This document shows positions 51,509 through 63,400 of a DNA stretch of 64,000 bases, piece by piece; within the stretch, counting starts at the first letter, position 1; each line of letters opens with the position of its first letter. This DNA comes from Atrina japonica (taxonomy: Eukaryota; Mollusca; Bivalvia; Pterioida; Pinnidae): the NCBI GenBank assembly GCA_030159075.1, contig BROG01000935.1, forward strand, positions 147,871 to 211,870, read 5' to 3'. The notes beneath the pieces were generated by a model. It did no database searches, had not been told where the DNA came from, and was given only the letters and a program-made list of their open reading frames with translations. Both the position numbers and the translations under genes were made by a program.

Positions 51509-52415
51509 GGTATTTCGATGATATTTTTTAAAATGAAAAATAGCAGTTCAACGTAAGATGAAGTCAATGGTAAGTACAGAAATGTTGTTTGCCATGATAA
51601 CAGAATAAAAGCCTGTGATTGGTCAAAATTTTGATAGTCTCAGATTTTCATGAAAATTGGTACTTTAGGGTATTTTAGTATGACGAATTCAATGGCAAAT
51701 GTTATGAAAGTGTCAGTTGCTATGCTAACAAAATAAAGGCCAATGACTGGTCAAAACAAAGATATTTTCGGAATTTGCTGTTTATATCATGTACCACAAT
51801 CGTACCGCCATGTCCGTTGGAGTTGGACAATTATAAAGCCGAGAATGCGATGAGACGAGTTAAAAATGGGTTTAGGATGACCCAATATACCCGGCACGTG
51901 GACAATTTCAGAAACAAATCTTTTGAAACGACGGCAAAAACCAACTTTGCCAGAATTAGATATGAAATGATGATGTTCCGAAAATAAACACAAAGAGTAA
52001 TAAGAATATAATGTATGTTAACTGCAAATAGCACATACTTACTGGTCAATCGGTAAACTTCGTGAAATTACCGAAAGTTAATTTGCAATGCTCAGACTAA
52101 TGGCAGACACACAAAAAAAATAATAAAAAATACATTACCGGTTGTGTTTGGCACGATTTTTTTGCAATTATATGCATGCATTTGTTATTCTAACCACCAG
52201 ATGGTCTCTTTGGGATATATATGAGATAACGTATTACATAAAATGGGCATGTAAAATAATTCACCAACGACAGCTCATGTCGCCTTAATGCGCAAGCAAA
52301 TTAATAACTGAGATCTTATTCTTCCATACCAAAGTGAAATTTCTTTCTGAAAAGTCATCCTAATTATCCAGCAATTTCTGACCAAAATTGATAAGGAATT
52401 AGGTATAACCAGGAG
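51509..52415 (+). repeat. 0.9-kb tandem duplication, unit 2
   Basis: Aligns with unit 1 throughout with scattered substitutions and small indels. The KAENAM frame continues further here (ATG 51775 to stop at 51987, 70 residues), but by a different frame after the first half. A third, inverted, more diverged copy lies at 3726-4260. Confidence 0.9.
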
Positions 52416-52479
52416 CCTAAAGGTGAGGAACACCCCAAAATTGTCAATTGCAAATTATCAATTTTAAATGTAAATATTA

Positions 52480-52738
52480 TATAGTAAATTGAAGTTGATA
52501 TGAAAAATGATGCTGGAATTTCTAATATATTTGTTATGTTCGGAGACGTCTTTCAACAAACAGTCGATATTCCTATGAGAAACAATTGTGCCCTTTTACT
52601 GGCTGACCTGTACCTTTATTCATGCGAAGCAGACTTCATTCAAAAACTGCTGAATCAAAAGAAGAAAATGCTTGCGGTGTCCTTTAATTTGACCATTTAG
52701 ATATATCGAAGACGTTTTGTCAATAATGACAATTTTCA

Positions 52739-52782
<44 letters not shown>

Positions 52783-53243
52783 CTAGAAATTAAAGATACA
52801 ACAGAATCTAGCACACACGCTTCATACTCAGACATTTTACTTACTGTAGACTTAGACGGGAAATTAACAACTAAGCTATAGGATAAACGCGACAATTTCG
52901 CTTTCCCATCGTAAATTTTCCACATTTAAGTAGTATCCCACAATCACCCGCATATGGAATTTTAATTTCACAAATGATTCGAAATGCCAGGGCGTGTTCA
53001 ACATATGAACATTTCATATGCAGAAGTAAACTACTCACTGACAAATTATTGACTCAGGGATATCGAAAACCGCGATTGATGTCAACATTCAGCAAATTTT
53101 ACGGTCGGTATAATAGTCTTGTTTGCGATTACTTTGTTTCACTTAGGGAAATGTTGAATTATAGTTGTATTATAGTCTTTTTTGCGAGTTACTCTGTAAT
53201 GCTGAGTTGCTTGTTGGATGGGGTTGTTGAGACGTCTGTACCA
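52480..53243 (+). pseudogene. Decayed reverse transcriptase, tentatively Penelope-like
   Basis: MLEFLI, then IFVMFGDVFQQTVDIPMRNN and CALLLADLYLYSCEADFIQ, fit an RT motif B block (G-I-P-M-G-x-N-C-A-P). After one frameshift FRYIEDVLS (52697-52723) is the active-site block with one catalytic Asp changed to Glu. A CA microsatellite (52741-52779) interrupts it, followed by LEIKDTTESS, LDGKLTTKL and ARACSTYEHFICRSKLLTDK plus KFYGRYNSLV. Several stops and frameshifts make it inactive. The class is my judgement; motif B composition suggests a Penelope-like RT. Confidence 0.68.
52741..52779. repeat. (CA)n microsatellite inside RT remnant
   Basis: About 19 CA units within the reading frame just after the active site. 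Confidence 0.95.
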
Positions 53244-53422
53244 ACTGTGACGAGGATTCGCTCCTCACGTATTTCATTTGAATTTGACTATGGACTTACG
53301 GCGGGTGTGACCGGTCGACAGAGGATGCTTACTCCCCTATGGCACCTGATCCCACCTCTTGATTCCAGAGATCCGTGTTTGTCCATTTTTTACCAGATTT
53401 GTATCTATATCCTGGACATATA
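53244..53422 (+). repeat. Retroelement 3' tail, attached to RT remnant
   Basis: Contiguous with the RT frame. TGTGACGAGGATTCGCTCC, GCGGGTGTGACCGGTCGACA, GGCACCTGATCCCACCTCTT and TGTATCTATATCCTGGACAT. Tail-only relatives are at 28766, 38888 and 42060. Confidence 0.8.
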
Positions 53423-53556
53423 AACAAATTCGTTGACAATAACTTTTGTTGAAATAAAACATGTTTGTAAAGGAAACTATTTACTAATTGTAATTAATGT
53501 AAAATTTTGTTGATAAATGAGATCAAAGAAATAAACAAAAATAAAAATATATAACG

Positions 53557-53786
53557 AAACTGTCTAATATGACTAATTCATGTACCACGTGATACTCAAT
53601 AACATTTTGTGCGGGACTATTGTTTCTATCAGTAATGGAATGACGCTAGCAGACGATATCCCGTGGTATTGACATTTCAGCGGGAAGTTTACGTAGAGTT
53701 ACGTTCCATTACCATTGGATATAGTAGTACAGCACAAACGTTATCGGTTATCACGTGGTACATGAATTAGTCCCATTCGACAGTTT
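53557..53786. mobile_element. MITE family GGGACTAATTCATG, copy 2 (complete)
   Basis: AAACTGTC...GACTAATTCATGTACCACG at the left mirrors CGTGGTACATGAATTAGTC...GACAGTTT at the right, an inverted repeat of about 54 bp. The interior includes GGAATGACGCTAGCAGACG. 230 bp, non-coding. Confidence 0.85.
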
Positions 53787-54049
53787 ATCAAAAGTAATCT
53801 TTCAGGTAAATTCATTGAATTTTCTTTCGATCCTAAACACTTTTATCCAGTGGCGGAGAATATAGTTTTTAAAAATTCATCTCTAATTAATATGTATTCG
53901 GGGAGAGCCGTGTAAGACAAAAGTTGAAAGTTGGTTGTATTAAAACTTTTAAACCCATCCATAGTGATGCGGAACTACACTTTTCTGGTGCTGTCATCGA
54001 TGTATATTTGCTTGCGGATTTTATGTATTGCTTTACATGAGCATGTATA

Positions 54050-54066
54050 CATATATATTTATATAT

Positions 54067-54137
<71 letters not shown>
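54050..54137. repeat. (TA)n microsatellite
   Basis: TA tract with one phase slip at about 54077. Confidence 0.95.
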
Positions 54138-54138
<1 letters not shown>

Positions 54139-54214
54139 ACAACACTATATATCCTAGGGTGTCGGATCTAAGCAATAGATATACAAGTCAAGAAAAGAAT
54201 ATATAAAGCACTAA

Positions 54215-54566
54215 AATGACTAACGACACGTACAAAATGAAAGTCAAATTTTCGGCACGACCTATCCCTTCATCAGGACAAAACGATTCAAATAACACGA
54301 AAACACTCATGCAAACACCCACTCACACACACAACCGGGGAGAGAAAGAAATGCTACATATTACAAGTATCGTGTGATAAAGTAAAAAATAAGTGAAAAT
54401 TGAAAGCAGACAAAAGGATAACTGAAAAAACTAAACTCAAACTACCAACGAAATGTGAATCGAACTTGATCTAAGTGAAAAAAAAATATTTTAATCGTTT
54501 TGTCCTGATGAAGGGACAGATCGTCCTGTAAATTTTATTTTCATTTTGTCCGTGTCGTTAGTCATT
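54215..54566. mobile_element. MITE-like element with about 75-bp inverted ends
   Basis: The left arm ATGACTAACGACACGTACAA ... CCCTTCATCAGGACAAAACG mirrors the right arm CGTTTTGTCCTGATGAAGGG ... GTGTCGTTAGTCAT. Interior about 200 bp, non-coding. Confidence 0.82.
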
Positions 54567-54612
54567 CTAGTGATGGAAACAGATCCACATTAAGAATGAA
54601 ATGAGATATGTC

Positions 54613-54806
54613 CGTTTGTTTGTTTATTGTTGTTTAACGTCCCACTCAAAAAATTTTCACTCACATGGAGAATGCCGGTAAAGGGCTTCAATTGTTGGCC
54701 TAAGCTCGGTACTTACGGCCATTGAGCAGCAGTGAGGGTTCTTTAACGTGCCAACACCTACTGCGACACGAGACATCGGTTTTTACTGTCTCATCCGAAG
54801 GACAGA
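54613..54806 (-). mobile_element. SINE family A, headless
   Basis: Tail (GTTTGTTTATTGTTGTTTAA), body with GCCGGTAAAGGGCTTCAA and GAGGGTTCTTTAACGTGCC, ending at CTCATCCGAAGGACAG. It lacks the GACGTCACCAA segment and the tRNA head. Confidence 0.87.
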
Positions 54807-54809
54807 AAT

Positions 54810-56039
54810 GAGATATGAAACGGACCAAAACATACATATGACATGAGTGAGCTGTCGTTGACACATCTAGGTAATTTGTATCCATTTGTCATGAGTATAA
54901 TCATATCCATTCCGAGAGGGCTTGTATTAGAATATTTTTCGTGTTTACATATGCTTATAGGAAATTTGAAATCAAAAGCTGGTAGAAATATGCATTTTGT
55001 TTGAAGATATGTTGGATTTAACGTGCGATGTGATTAATCTAAATCCCTGTCATACGCTACTTTTGGTGTTAGATGTATACCACGCCCCTACCCGAAAAAA
55101 AGCAACATGTGAAAAAATATATTTACTTTAATTATTCAACAACATTCTAGATACAACAATTTTGTTTCGTATTACATTAAAGAATCTCATTATTCCAAAT
55201 AAACATGTCTCTATTATCATGTCTCAAGCACGCAAATTTTTGGTAATTTTTTAAAAGAAAATGTACTGTTTGTTTTTGCTGAGAGTTTAGTATTCAAAGG
55301 TTCAAAATCTATTAAATGGTCGAATTTACAAGCGGATATTTCAGTTAACAAGTCAATATTTTCATGTTTCATTCACGCAAGTGTTTTGGAAATGTCGAGG
55401 TTTTTTGTTGCCGAGAGTTTAATATTTAAAATTTCAATATCCATTTAAAGATAAATTTATATAGTTTTCGACAATACAATTGTGACAATTGGATATTAAT
55501 GTAATTCACACACAGCTGTAAATTTCAATAACAATTAAGTCAAGTGTTAATGATGGTGAAGCTAAATATGAAGATGGTGAAAATATTCTTCACAACAGCA
55601 GGTGGAATGTGTTAAACAGCTAATTACATACGCAGTTGGGTATCTAATAACAAAAGAAAGATATTTCCTTTGACATTTCTACACTATGGTAATCTATTAT
55701 AAATGTTCAATTTCATCAATATTCATGGTGATCAGACTGTCAGACAGAAGTTTTATTTAGTTGTTTTCGTTTTAGACATTTTAGCGAGATTGTAATTTTG
55801 ATGAATTGAATTTTGTTAAGACAATCTATTTTTAAATAACATAGGCTGCGTTAAGTCAAGACGAAAATATTAAATTTCATCATAAAAGTGCGTGCTCGAA
55901 ATAATAATAATAATAATAATAATAATAACTAGACTTTGTCAAGACAAAGACATGGGCTTTCCACTGTCAATTTAAAGACAGTCATGTCGAAGATAAGTTT
56001 ATGTGAATAGTCTTTTGTCCTTGATCTATGTTTCACGCA
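54810..56039. other. Intergenic; AT-rich with local duplication and (AAT)n
   Basis: No gene seen. GAGAGTTTAGTATTCAAAGG (about 55281) and GAGAGTTTAATATTTAAAAT (about 55419) belong to a local ~140-bp duplication. An AAT tract lies at 55899-55928. Confidence 0.5.
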
Positions 56040-57540
56040 AGTCAGGGAGACTAACTGACATAAGTTTTATGTTCCTCTGTTAAGTCTGTCACCAGTTATC
56101 CGGTTACATATGATTTCACGTTTTGACCAATGTGACGTTGACATTTTACCCAATGACCTTGGAAAAGTATACACTTCTAGAGAAAGTCAAAGAGACTAAC
56201 TGACAAAAGTTTCATGTTCCTGTGTTAAGTCTGTCACCAGTTATCGCGGAACATAAAGTTTAAGTTTAATTTTGGTCCCTCCGACCTGGACCTTTGACCA
56301 TGAAAAAGTATACAGTTCTAGAAAAAGATTAGGACACTAACTGACAGAAGTTTCATGTTCCTCTGTTAAGTCTGTCTCTAGTTATCGCGGAATATAAAAT
56401 TTCATATTTTGGTCTCAATGACCTTGACCTTTGACCTCGAAAAATTACACAATTCTAGAAAAAATCTAGTAGACTAACTGACAGTTTCATGTTCCTGTGT
56501 TAAAACTTTCACCAGTTAACATGGAACCTGCAATTTCACGTTTTGGCCTCAGTAACCTTGACCTTTGACCCTGTGACCTTAAAAAGGTAGGCACTTGTAG
56601 AGAAAGCCTAGAAAAAGAAGATTCATGCACCTGTGTTAAGTCTGTCCCCAGCTATCGCGGAACATAAAATATCACGTTTTGGTCTCTGTGACCTTGACCT
56701 TTGACCTTGGAAAGATATACATTTCTAGAGGAAGTCTAGGAGACTACCTGACAGAAGTTTCATGTTCCTGTGTTAAGTCTGTCACCAGTTATCGCGGAAC
56801 ATAAAATTTCACTTTTTGGTCTGTGACCTTGAACTTATGACCTTGAAAAAGTATACAGTTTTAAAGAAGTTGTAGGACACTAACTGACAGAAGTTTCATG
56901 TTCCTGTGTTGAGTCTGTCACCAGTTATTGCGGAACATAAAATTTCACTTTTTGGTCCTTTTTGACCTTGAAAAAGTATACACTTCTAGAGAAAGTCTAG
57001 GAGACTAACTGACAAGAAGTATCATGTTCCTTTGTAAAGTCTGTCACCAGATATTACGGAAAATATATTTTCACGTTTTGATCTGTGACCTTGAGAGTTG
57101 ACTCTATGGCCGTGAAAAAGTATACAGTTCTAGAAATCGTCAACGTGACAAACAGACAGAAGTTTCATGTTCCTGTGTTAAGTATGTCACGATTTATCGC
57201 GATTGATAAAATTTCACGTTTTGGTATCTGTGACCTTGACCTTTGACACCACGACCTTGAAAAAGTATACATATCTAGAGAAAGCATGGGAGACTAATTG
57301 ACAGAAGTTTCATCTTCCTGTAGTAAGTCTGTTATCGCATTATATAAAATTTCACGTATTGACCTCTGTGAACTTGACCTTTAACCCAATGATGTCGCAA
57401 AAGTATAAAGTTCTTTGTCATGTTGACTTATTGACACAAGTTTCATGTTCCTGTGTTAAGTCTGTCACCAGTTATCGCGTTACATAAAATTTAACGCTTT
57501 GGTCTGTGACCTTGACCTTTGACCCAATGACCTTGACTAA
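56040..57540 (+). repeat. Satellite-like array, about 137-bp unit, 11 copies, with TGACCT motifs
   Basis: The landmark GTTCCTGTGTTAAGTCTGTC recurs at about 56071, 56216, 56357, 56491, 56627, 56764, 56900, 57026, 57169, 57314 and 57447 (spacing 126-145 bp). Each unit also has CAGTTATCGCGGAACATAAA, TTTCACGTTTTGG and a TGACCTTGACCTTTGACC block, then AAAAAGTATACACTTCTAGA. Units are diverged and no frame spans them. Confidence 0.93.
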
Positions 57541-57922
57541 GTTTCGTGCACATCTTTGGTTGATGATCTATCATCGGTGAGAGTTTGAAGTCTGTAAGTC
57601 TTCCCGTTTTTGAGGAATCTATGGACGCAGATCCTGGGAGAATAAGAATAAGTTTTCGTAAATGAATATTTGAAACTCATTATTATATACAAAATATATC
57701 TGTTCATACTTGATTTTTATATCACTGATATAACTGACCGTTACAGAAAATTTATTCAAACAAAGGAAGCGGGAATTTTGATCGGAACACCTCGGGGGTT
57801 TATTATTTTCTAAACATTCATCCGAATGAATTTCTGTTTTCGGAGAATGGAACAAGATGTGTTTACCAGTATTTGTTTGGCTGGTTGAGTTCCTGAAGTA
57901 TTTATGCGTTGTGACTGTACGA

Positions 57923-58006
57923 GCATATGCCAAAATTTGAAGCCCTTCACCGGCATTTGGTGACGTCTCCATATGAGTGAAAGATTCTTGAGTGGGACAG
58001 TAAACA
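57923..58006 (+). mobile_element. SINE family A fragment
   Basis: GCCAAAATTTGAAGCCCTTC, CGGCATTTGGTGACGTCTCC and AGATTCTTGAGTGGGAC: the 3' half only. Confidence 0.85.
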
Positions 58007-58011
58007 ATTAC

Positions 58012-58143
58012 CCTTAGAAAACTATGACAAAGAGTCTCGAAATGAGGTACCTCCCGCTTTGTGATCTTAACGATTCGTGCTACTAGTAATAAATTGTCCT
58101 TTTCTCTCTGTGATTCCACAAGATGCATTCTTTTGCGACGGGC
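58012..58143 (-). CDS. Possible isolated exon, 44 codons, unknown gene
   Basis: On the minus strand a good acceptor (TTTCCTCAATTTGCAG) precedes GCC at 58143 and a donor GTAATT follows 58012. The 132-nt segment is open and phase 0 at both ends: ARRKRMHLVESQREKDNLLL, VARIVKITKREVPHFETLCH, SFLR. The charged, coiled-coil-like start with NLLL-x3-I is faintly like CFAP97/Hemingway-domain proteins, but this is speculative. A SINE fragment lies just beyond the donor. No neighbouring exon was found. Confidence 0.3.
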
Positions 58144-58370
58144 CTGCAAATTGAGGAAAGTTTGATGAAGTAATACATATTCATATTAGAATCTAGTTCA
58201 CTCAAGAACCTATTTCGAACACACCCAGAGGTCGAATTGCAGGCTAAGAATTGCAGACTGGCAGTTTCGTAAATCGAATTGCGGCTAACTTCACACTCGT
58301 GTGGAAGGCGTAGCACGGAAATGAACCATCACTGGATTGGTGCCTGTCTATAGCACAGGACAAAAATTGT

Positions 58371-58420
58371 AGCACTTCACCTATAATGGGTGACATCTCC
58401 ATATAAGTGAAAGATCATGG
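58371..58420 (+). mobile_element. SINE family A, very short fragment
   Basis: CACTTCACCTATAATGGGTG and ACATCTCCATATAAGTGAAA resemble the body-tail junction. Confidence 0.45.
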
Positions 58421-58887
58421 GCTTACAGTTCAAATTTCAATTATCCAAATTCCAAAACTTTTTTACTTTTATATATTTATTTATTTTATTTATTTAATAT
58501 TTCGTTATTTATTGTTTCGTGTTACAATGAACCATGTGAAATAAATTCCCCTGTGTCGTGTTCTAAATTTTAAATTACCGCCGGTTGGATGCAATTCAAA
58601 ATTATGATAATGACAGTATTAATGTATAAATTATCCTAAACACCATCCCAGTGCATAAAAAATTGCAACACATGCATAAGGTAGTGACGAGGAACAACAT
58701 GCACATTGCAAAAATTTATATCTGCCTGTACATGTATTTAACTATCTGTAAGAAAAAGAAATATCAAAATATTTTAAGTTAGCGAGAACGAAAATGGTAG
58801 ATTAAAATATCAGGCAATGTATAAACAGAATTAAAACTTTAAAAATTACGAAAACATATTTCAAAAATATTATAATAAGAATAAATA
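58421..58887. other. Intergenic, no gene seen
   Basis: AT-rich; nothing recognised. Confidence 0.5.
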
Positions 58888-59620
58888 AATAATTGAGAAC
58901 AGGCAAATGGATAAAATGTACGACAAAACAACCACAGTCAACCAAGATTCACGCAGAAATGTTCACAAGAATTACAGTGAAGTGCCCAATGGATGGTACA
59001 GCCATAATGCCGATTCCCCGCCTAAGCAACTACTCCCGCAAGGAGCACGACTACACGGATTTCGCCCTTAGGTGGATGTCTTCACCATGTCATCTTGCTA
59101 CTTTTTTTCGAGCGGCAACTGTTTGAAACCTGTGTGGAGATGCGTGTCTACTTCATTTCCCTAAGAAATAAGAACTGCAAAAAAAAAAAAAAAGAACGGA
59201 GAATTGAATGAAATGCACAACAAAATCACCACTGTCAACCAAGATTCACGCAGAAATGTTCACAAGAATTACAGTGAAGTGTCAAATGGATAGTACAGCC
59301 GTATTACCAATTCCCCGCATAAGAAATTCTGCCTCAATTCTATAAGAAATAAGAACAGGAAAAAAATAAGAACAGAAAAGTGAACGAAATGCACAAGAAA
59401 ACCACCACTGTCAACCAAGATTCACGCAGAAATGTTCACAAGAATTACAGTGAAGTACCCAGTGGACGGTACAGCTATAATGGTGGTTTTGTTGTGCATT
59501 TTATTCACTTTTCTGTTCTTATTTTTTTTCCAGTTCTTATTTCTTAGGGAATTGAAGTGGACACATCTCCACGGGAGAGTTCATCCCGTTTGTGACGCAA
59601 ACGCCCTTTCATAAAGGGGT
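58888..59620. repeat. Three tandem copies of a foldback-type repeat
   Basis: CAACCAAGATTCACGCAGAA then ATGTTCACAAGAATTACAGTG appears at about 58938, 59235 and 59414. The third copy (59368-59520) has inverted ends: AAGAACAGAAAAGTGAACG against TTCACTTTTCTGTTCTT. The flanking AGGGAATTGAAGTGGACAC (about 59547) is mirrored near 59131-59170. Non-coding. Confidence 0.75.
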
Positions 59621-59741
59621 CGAGATATAAAAGATGCCGACAAGCTTCGGCTTACAGTATTTTTATGACTGCTTGGTATTACACACAGCCGCATAATTAA
59701 AACACTAAATACTTATTCCTATCAATGCGAATGGTAGTGAG

Positions 59742-59965
59742 CCGGCCTGGCTCAGTCGGTAGCGCGCTCGACACTAGATCGTGAGTTCGAGTCCCGCCGG
59801 CGGCAGGTTGGTATCCTGTCTTTCGGATGAGACAGTAAAATCTGGAGGTCCCGTGTCACAGTAGGTGTCGGCACGTTAAAGAACACTCACTGCTCAATGG
59901 CCATAAGTGCCGAGCATAGGCCAAAATTTGAAGCCCTTCACCGGCATTTGGAGACGTATCAAAAA
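59742..59965 (+). mobile_element. SINE family A with intact tRNA head, 3'-truncated
   Basis: Head with box A TGGCTCAGTCGG (59748-59759) and box B GAGTTCGAGTC (59783-59793), then CGGCAGGTTGGTATCCTGTC and the body to CGGCATTTGGAGACGT, where it stops before the tail. Confidence 0.93.
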
Positions 59966-60471
59966 AGTATCAAATTTGGAACATTGGTAATTTGATCCAT
60001 CCGAATTATTTTCGAAATGGGACCCCAACCAGATTTCACATATGAGAGCTATGACGGCCATTTTACAAAATGGCTGCCACAAGAAATTTCACTATTACAT
60101 TGAATATATACATTGACAAAAAATTATTGTATGGCCCACGTTTTGTTGACTTTAGCAATATTTACATGGTAAAAGACTTTAAAAAATAACAGCTTTATAA
60201 GTGCACCATGTCGGCCATATTGTTTTTTTTTTCAATATGACCGCCATTTTGTGTAAAAATCTGTAGTTTTATCTATTTCTCAGCACGGAATGATACAATT
60301 AATGAATTTTCTTGATTAAAATGTGTTTGTTTTCATTAGGAACATCATGTTTCAATTGTTAAATATTTAGTTTTACTTTTAGCTCCCATCTATATATATA
60401 CATATATATATATATATTAACACCCTACAATGGCAAAGTCCTTACCAAGGACACTGGTATGCCAGTATTGC
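59966..60471. promoter_or_regulatory. Upstream region with repeated GGCCAT(A/T)TTG-type motifs
   Basis: ACGGCCATTTTACAAAATGG (about 60053), CGGCCATATTG (60212-60222) and GACCGCCATTTTG (60239-60251) precede the decayed gene. CGGCCATATTAG and CAAAATGGCAGAC follow it at 63766-63793. These fit YY1-type CCAT core sites. They may be the element's own promoter or end sequence; inference only. A short TA tract lies at 60391-60417. Confidence 0.3.
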
Positions 60472-63400
60472 CAAATATAAATTGGAGTAAATGCTTTATT
60501 TGCGAAGAAGAGACGGATGTGAAGTTGATTTGCCCTCTGGATCATTCATGTGGCGGCGCTGGATACCGAACAATTTATCTGAACTCCACAAACTTGGCCA
60601 GTTACCATCAAATATAAAACTAAATCGATTCAACAAAGGCAATGATCTTGAGTCAACTTTCCGTGAACAACATGCCAAATATCACAAAAGTTGTAGTTTG
60701 AAATTCAACGACAAAAATTTACAGCGTGTATTAAAACATCGAAATAGTGGAGAAGTTTCTGATATACCAGAGACGTTTACAAGAAAGAAAGCAACCCAAT
60801 CAAGCAATCCAGATATAATTTGTCACTTCTGTAACAAATCCAGATCAGCAACCAATCCTCTACGTAATGCTTCTACCGAGGATCTTGATACAAAAGTGAA
60901 GCAGTGTGCCATCAACCTTCAAGATTAAAACCTGTTAGCCGAGTTGAGCAGAGGCGACGTTGTCTCCATAGATATGAAATATCACGCCAAATGTTTGGTC
61001 TCTCTATACAACAGAGATCGTGGTAAATCAAATACAACACATACCAGTACCACTTTAGATACTGCCAGGAATACTACCTTTGCAGAATTGATTTCCATCA
61101 TGCAAGATATTTTGGACAGCCATGAGTCAACACCCGTATTACAACTATCTCAATCGACAAAATTTGTATACATCCAGGATTCATCAGTTACAGAATGATG
61201 TTCAGTCAAGTGTCCACGCGACTAGTTTGAAAAATAAGATACTTGGATACATTCCGCAACTGGAGCCACATAATGAAGGGCGAGACGTATTACTGGTACC
61301 AAGTGGAACCACTGGCAAAAGTATTCGAACATCACGTCAGCTTTCTGACTGAGACCGTGCTTTTTGTTCCTGTTGCAGATATCATCAGACGTGACAAGTT
61401 CATCAATGAGTGCCCTTCATTCGATGGTACTTTTGCTAGCGATTGTCTGCAGACGTCTGTTCCAACATCACTACTTAGCCCCATAGCTATGTTACTGAAT
61501 GGAACAAACATTAAAAACGAAGGCAATTACAAATCACAAGCTGTACTGTCCATTTCGCAGCTGGTGTTATACAATGCCGTTCGTCATATGGCAACAGGAG
61601 CAAGACACAGCAGGGATCGTGAACTTTCACTGCCTTTGTTTCTTGGAGCATATTTCATTCCAAAACCAGATCAAAGGACATGATCAATACGTTACATCAA
61701 ATGGGACTTTCCCTAACCTATAGTGGCATTTTGTGCTTGTCTTCAGACCTGCCCAATTCTGCAACTGAGCACTTTGAATCAGTAGGAGCAGTTTCTCCAG
61801 AGTCCTTGAAAATCGGTATCTTCACGACATCAGCAGTAGACTATATAGACCTCGATCCAACATCAACGAGTTCTCAAACATCATTCCACGGAACTGGGAT
61901 TTCTTTTTTTCAACATCCAGATGTTGAGAACACTGGCGCTAATCAAAACCGTCTCCCCTTGTCGGGCTCAGACCGCAGGATTTTCTAAACTTCCTGATAG
62001 CTATTCTGCGTACCGGCTGTTGTTGCAATGAAAGACCCACACATTCCTGAAAGGACTGAACTCCAGAAACCCGTCTCTGTGATTAATCTTCAAGCAGAAT
62101 TGCAGTGGTGTCAGTATGTTTGCTCTGCTAAATTATCAACATGTCAAAGGACCCTGGGGATTCAAAACAGAGAACATGCATCATGGGCTGCTTACCACGC
62201 TAACAATCAAACCAGGAACAATATTCAGCCAGCTATAAGCGCATTACTGACGTTATTTCCTGATGATTCCAAGTCTGTTGCAGTGATTAAGCATTCGATG
62301 GATATAGTGCGGAAGGCCATCAATATTGTTAATAACGGGCAAACACCTATCATTGCTTGTGACCAACCTTGTTTAAAATCGCAAAAGACATACAATGGGC
62401 ATGGCCTGAGGCATACGGAGAAGATTTTTATGTGGTAATGCTGGGAGGATTACATATCAAAATGACACTATTTAAATGTTTGGGCGACCTTCTTGGTGGA
62501 ACAGGATGGACATCGGCTATATCTCAGGCTAAAATTGCAACTTCCGGAACTGCAGACAATTTCTTGAACGCTTCTCATGTGAAGAAAACAGCTCGAGCCC
62601 ACTAGGTTACTGCATGTGTACCCTACATACTACAACAATATGCCCACTCAAACGACGGCACAGACGTATCTCTAGAAGTTTGGTCTTATCAACGAGGAGA
62701 CAATAGTGCCGAGTTTGGGAACTTATATTGGACACCAGACTAGTAATCTTTACATGGGACAGAACCATCCATAAAGGAGATTTCCCTCTGTATATTGATA
62801 CTCTATGTGCACTTCAGTGGATCTTCCATGCTTTGGACCATCCTAATTATGCGAAAGGAGCTGCTGCTCTACGGAACATACCGACACTTCAGGATAGGCA
62901 TCCAACTGTCTACACAGAGTTCTGCAAAGGTAACTTCGTTGTGAACCGGTCTAATTGTCCTTTCTCTAAAATATACATTGATGAGAGCAACAAGCAGAAC
63001 AATGCATTTGTGAAGGATGACGGTGGTGCAATTGGACTGACCGAGAAACCAGCTGCTTTACTATGATGGATTGTAGCAGGCCCTGAGTTTGCCCGTGTGG
63101 TGACACTTGGTGATTGGACATTACATGCTCAGATACATAGCTCCGACATCCGACATTTTTCCAAGACCGACTGATAGCCTTGATGATGCTGCCCTAATCA
63201 ACATGATAAAACCAGGTAAATCAGATTCATATAATGACTATATTACATCCATAAGCAGTTTATAAGCGACGCCGTGGTTACAGTAGATATGGTATTTGAA
63301 ATGTTCATGCAGAAAGGACAGTCTGAAAGCTGGTACGCAGCACTATTTTGAAATCGCTATATTTGCCAGGTCCAGAAGACTTTGGTTGGATTTGGGAGAC

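Noticed and set aside
57619..58149. 176-residue minus-strand frame
   Set aside because: Runs through a SINE fragment in its middle, so it cannot be one protein; only the first 44 codons are retained as a possible exon.
59742..59815. Possible tRNA gene
   Set aside because: Box A and B are good, but it continues directly into the SINE body and lacks a closed acceptor stem, so it is a SINE head.
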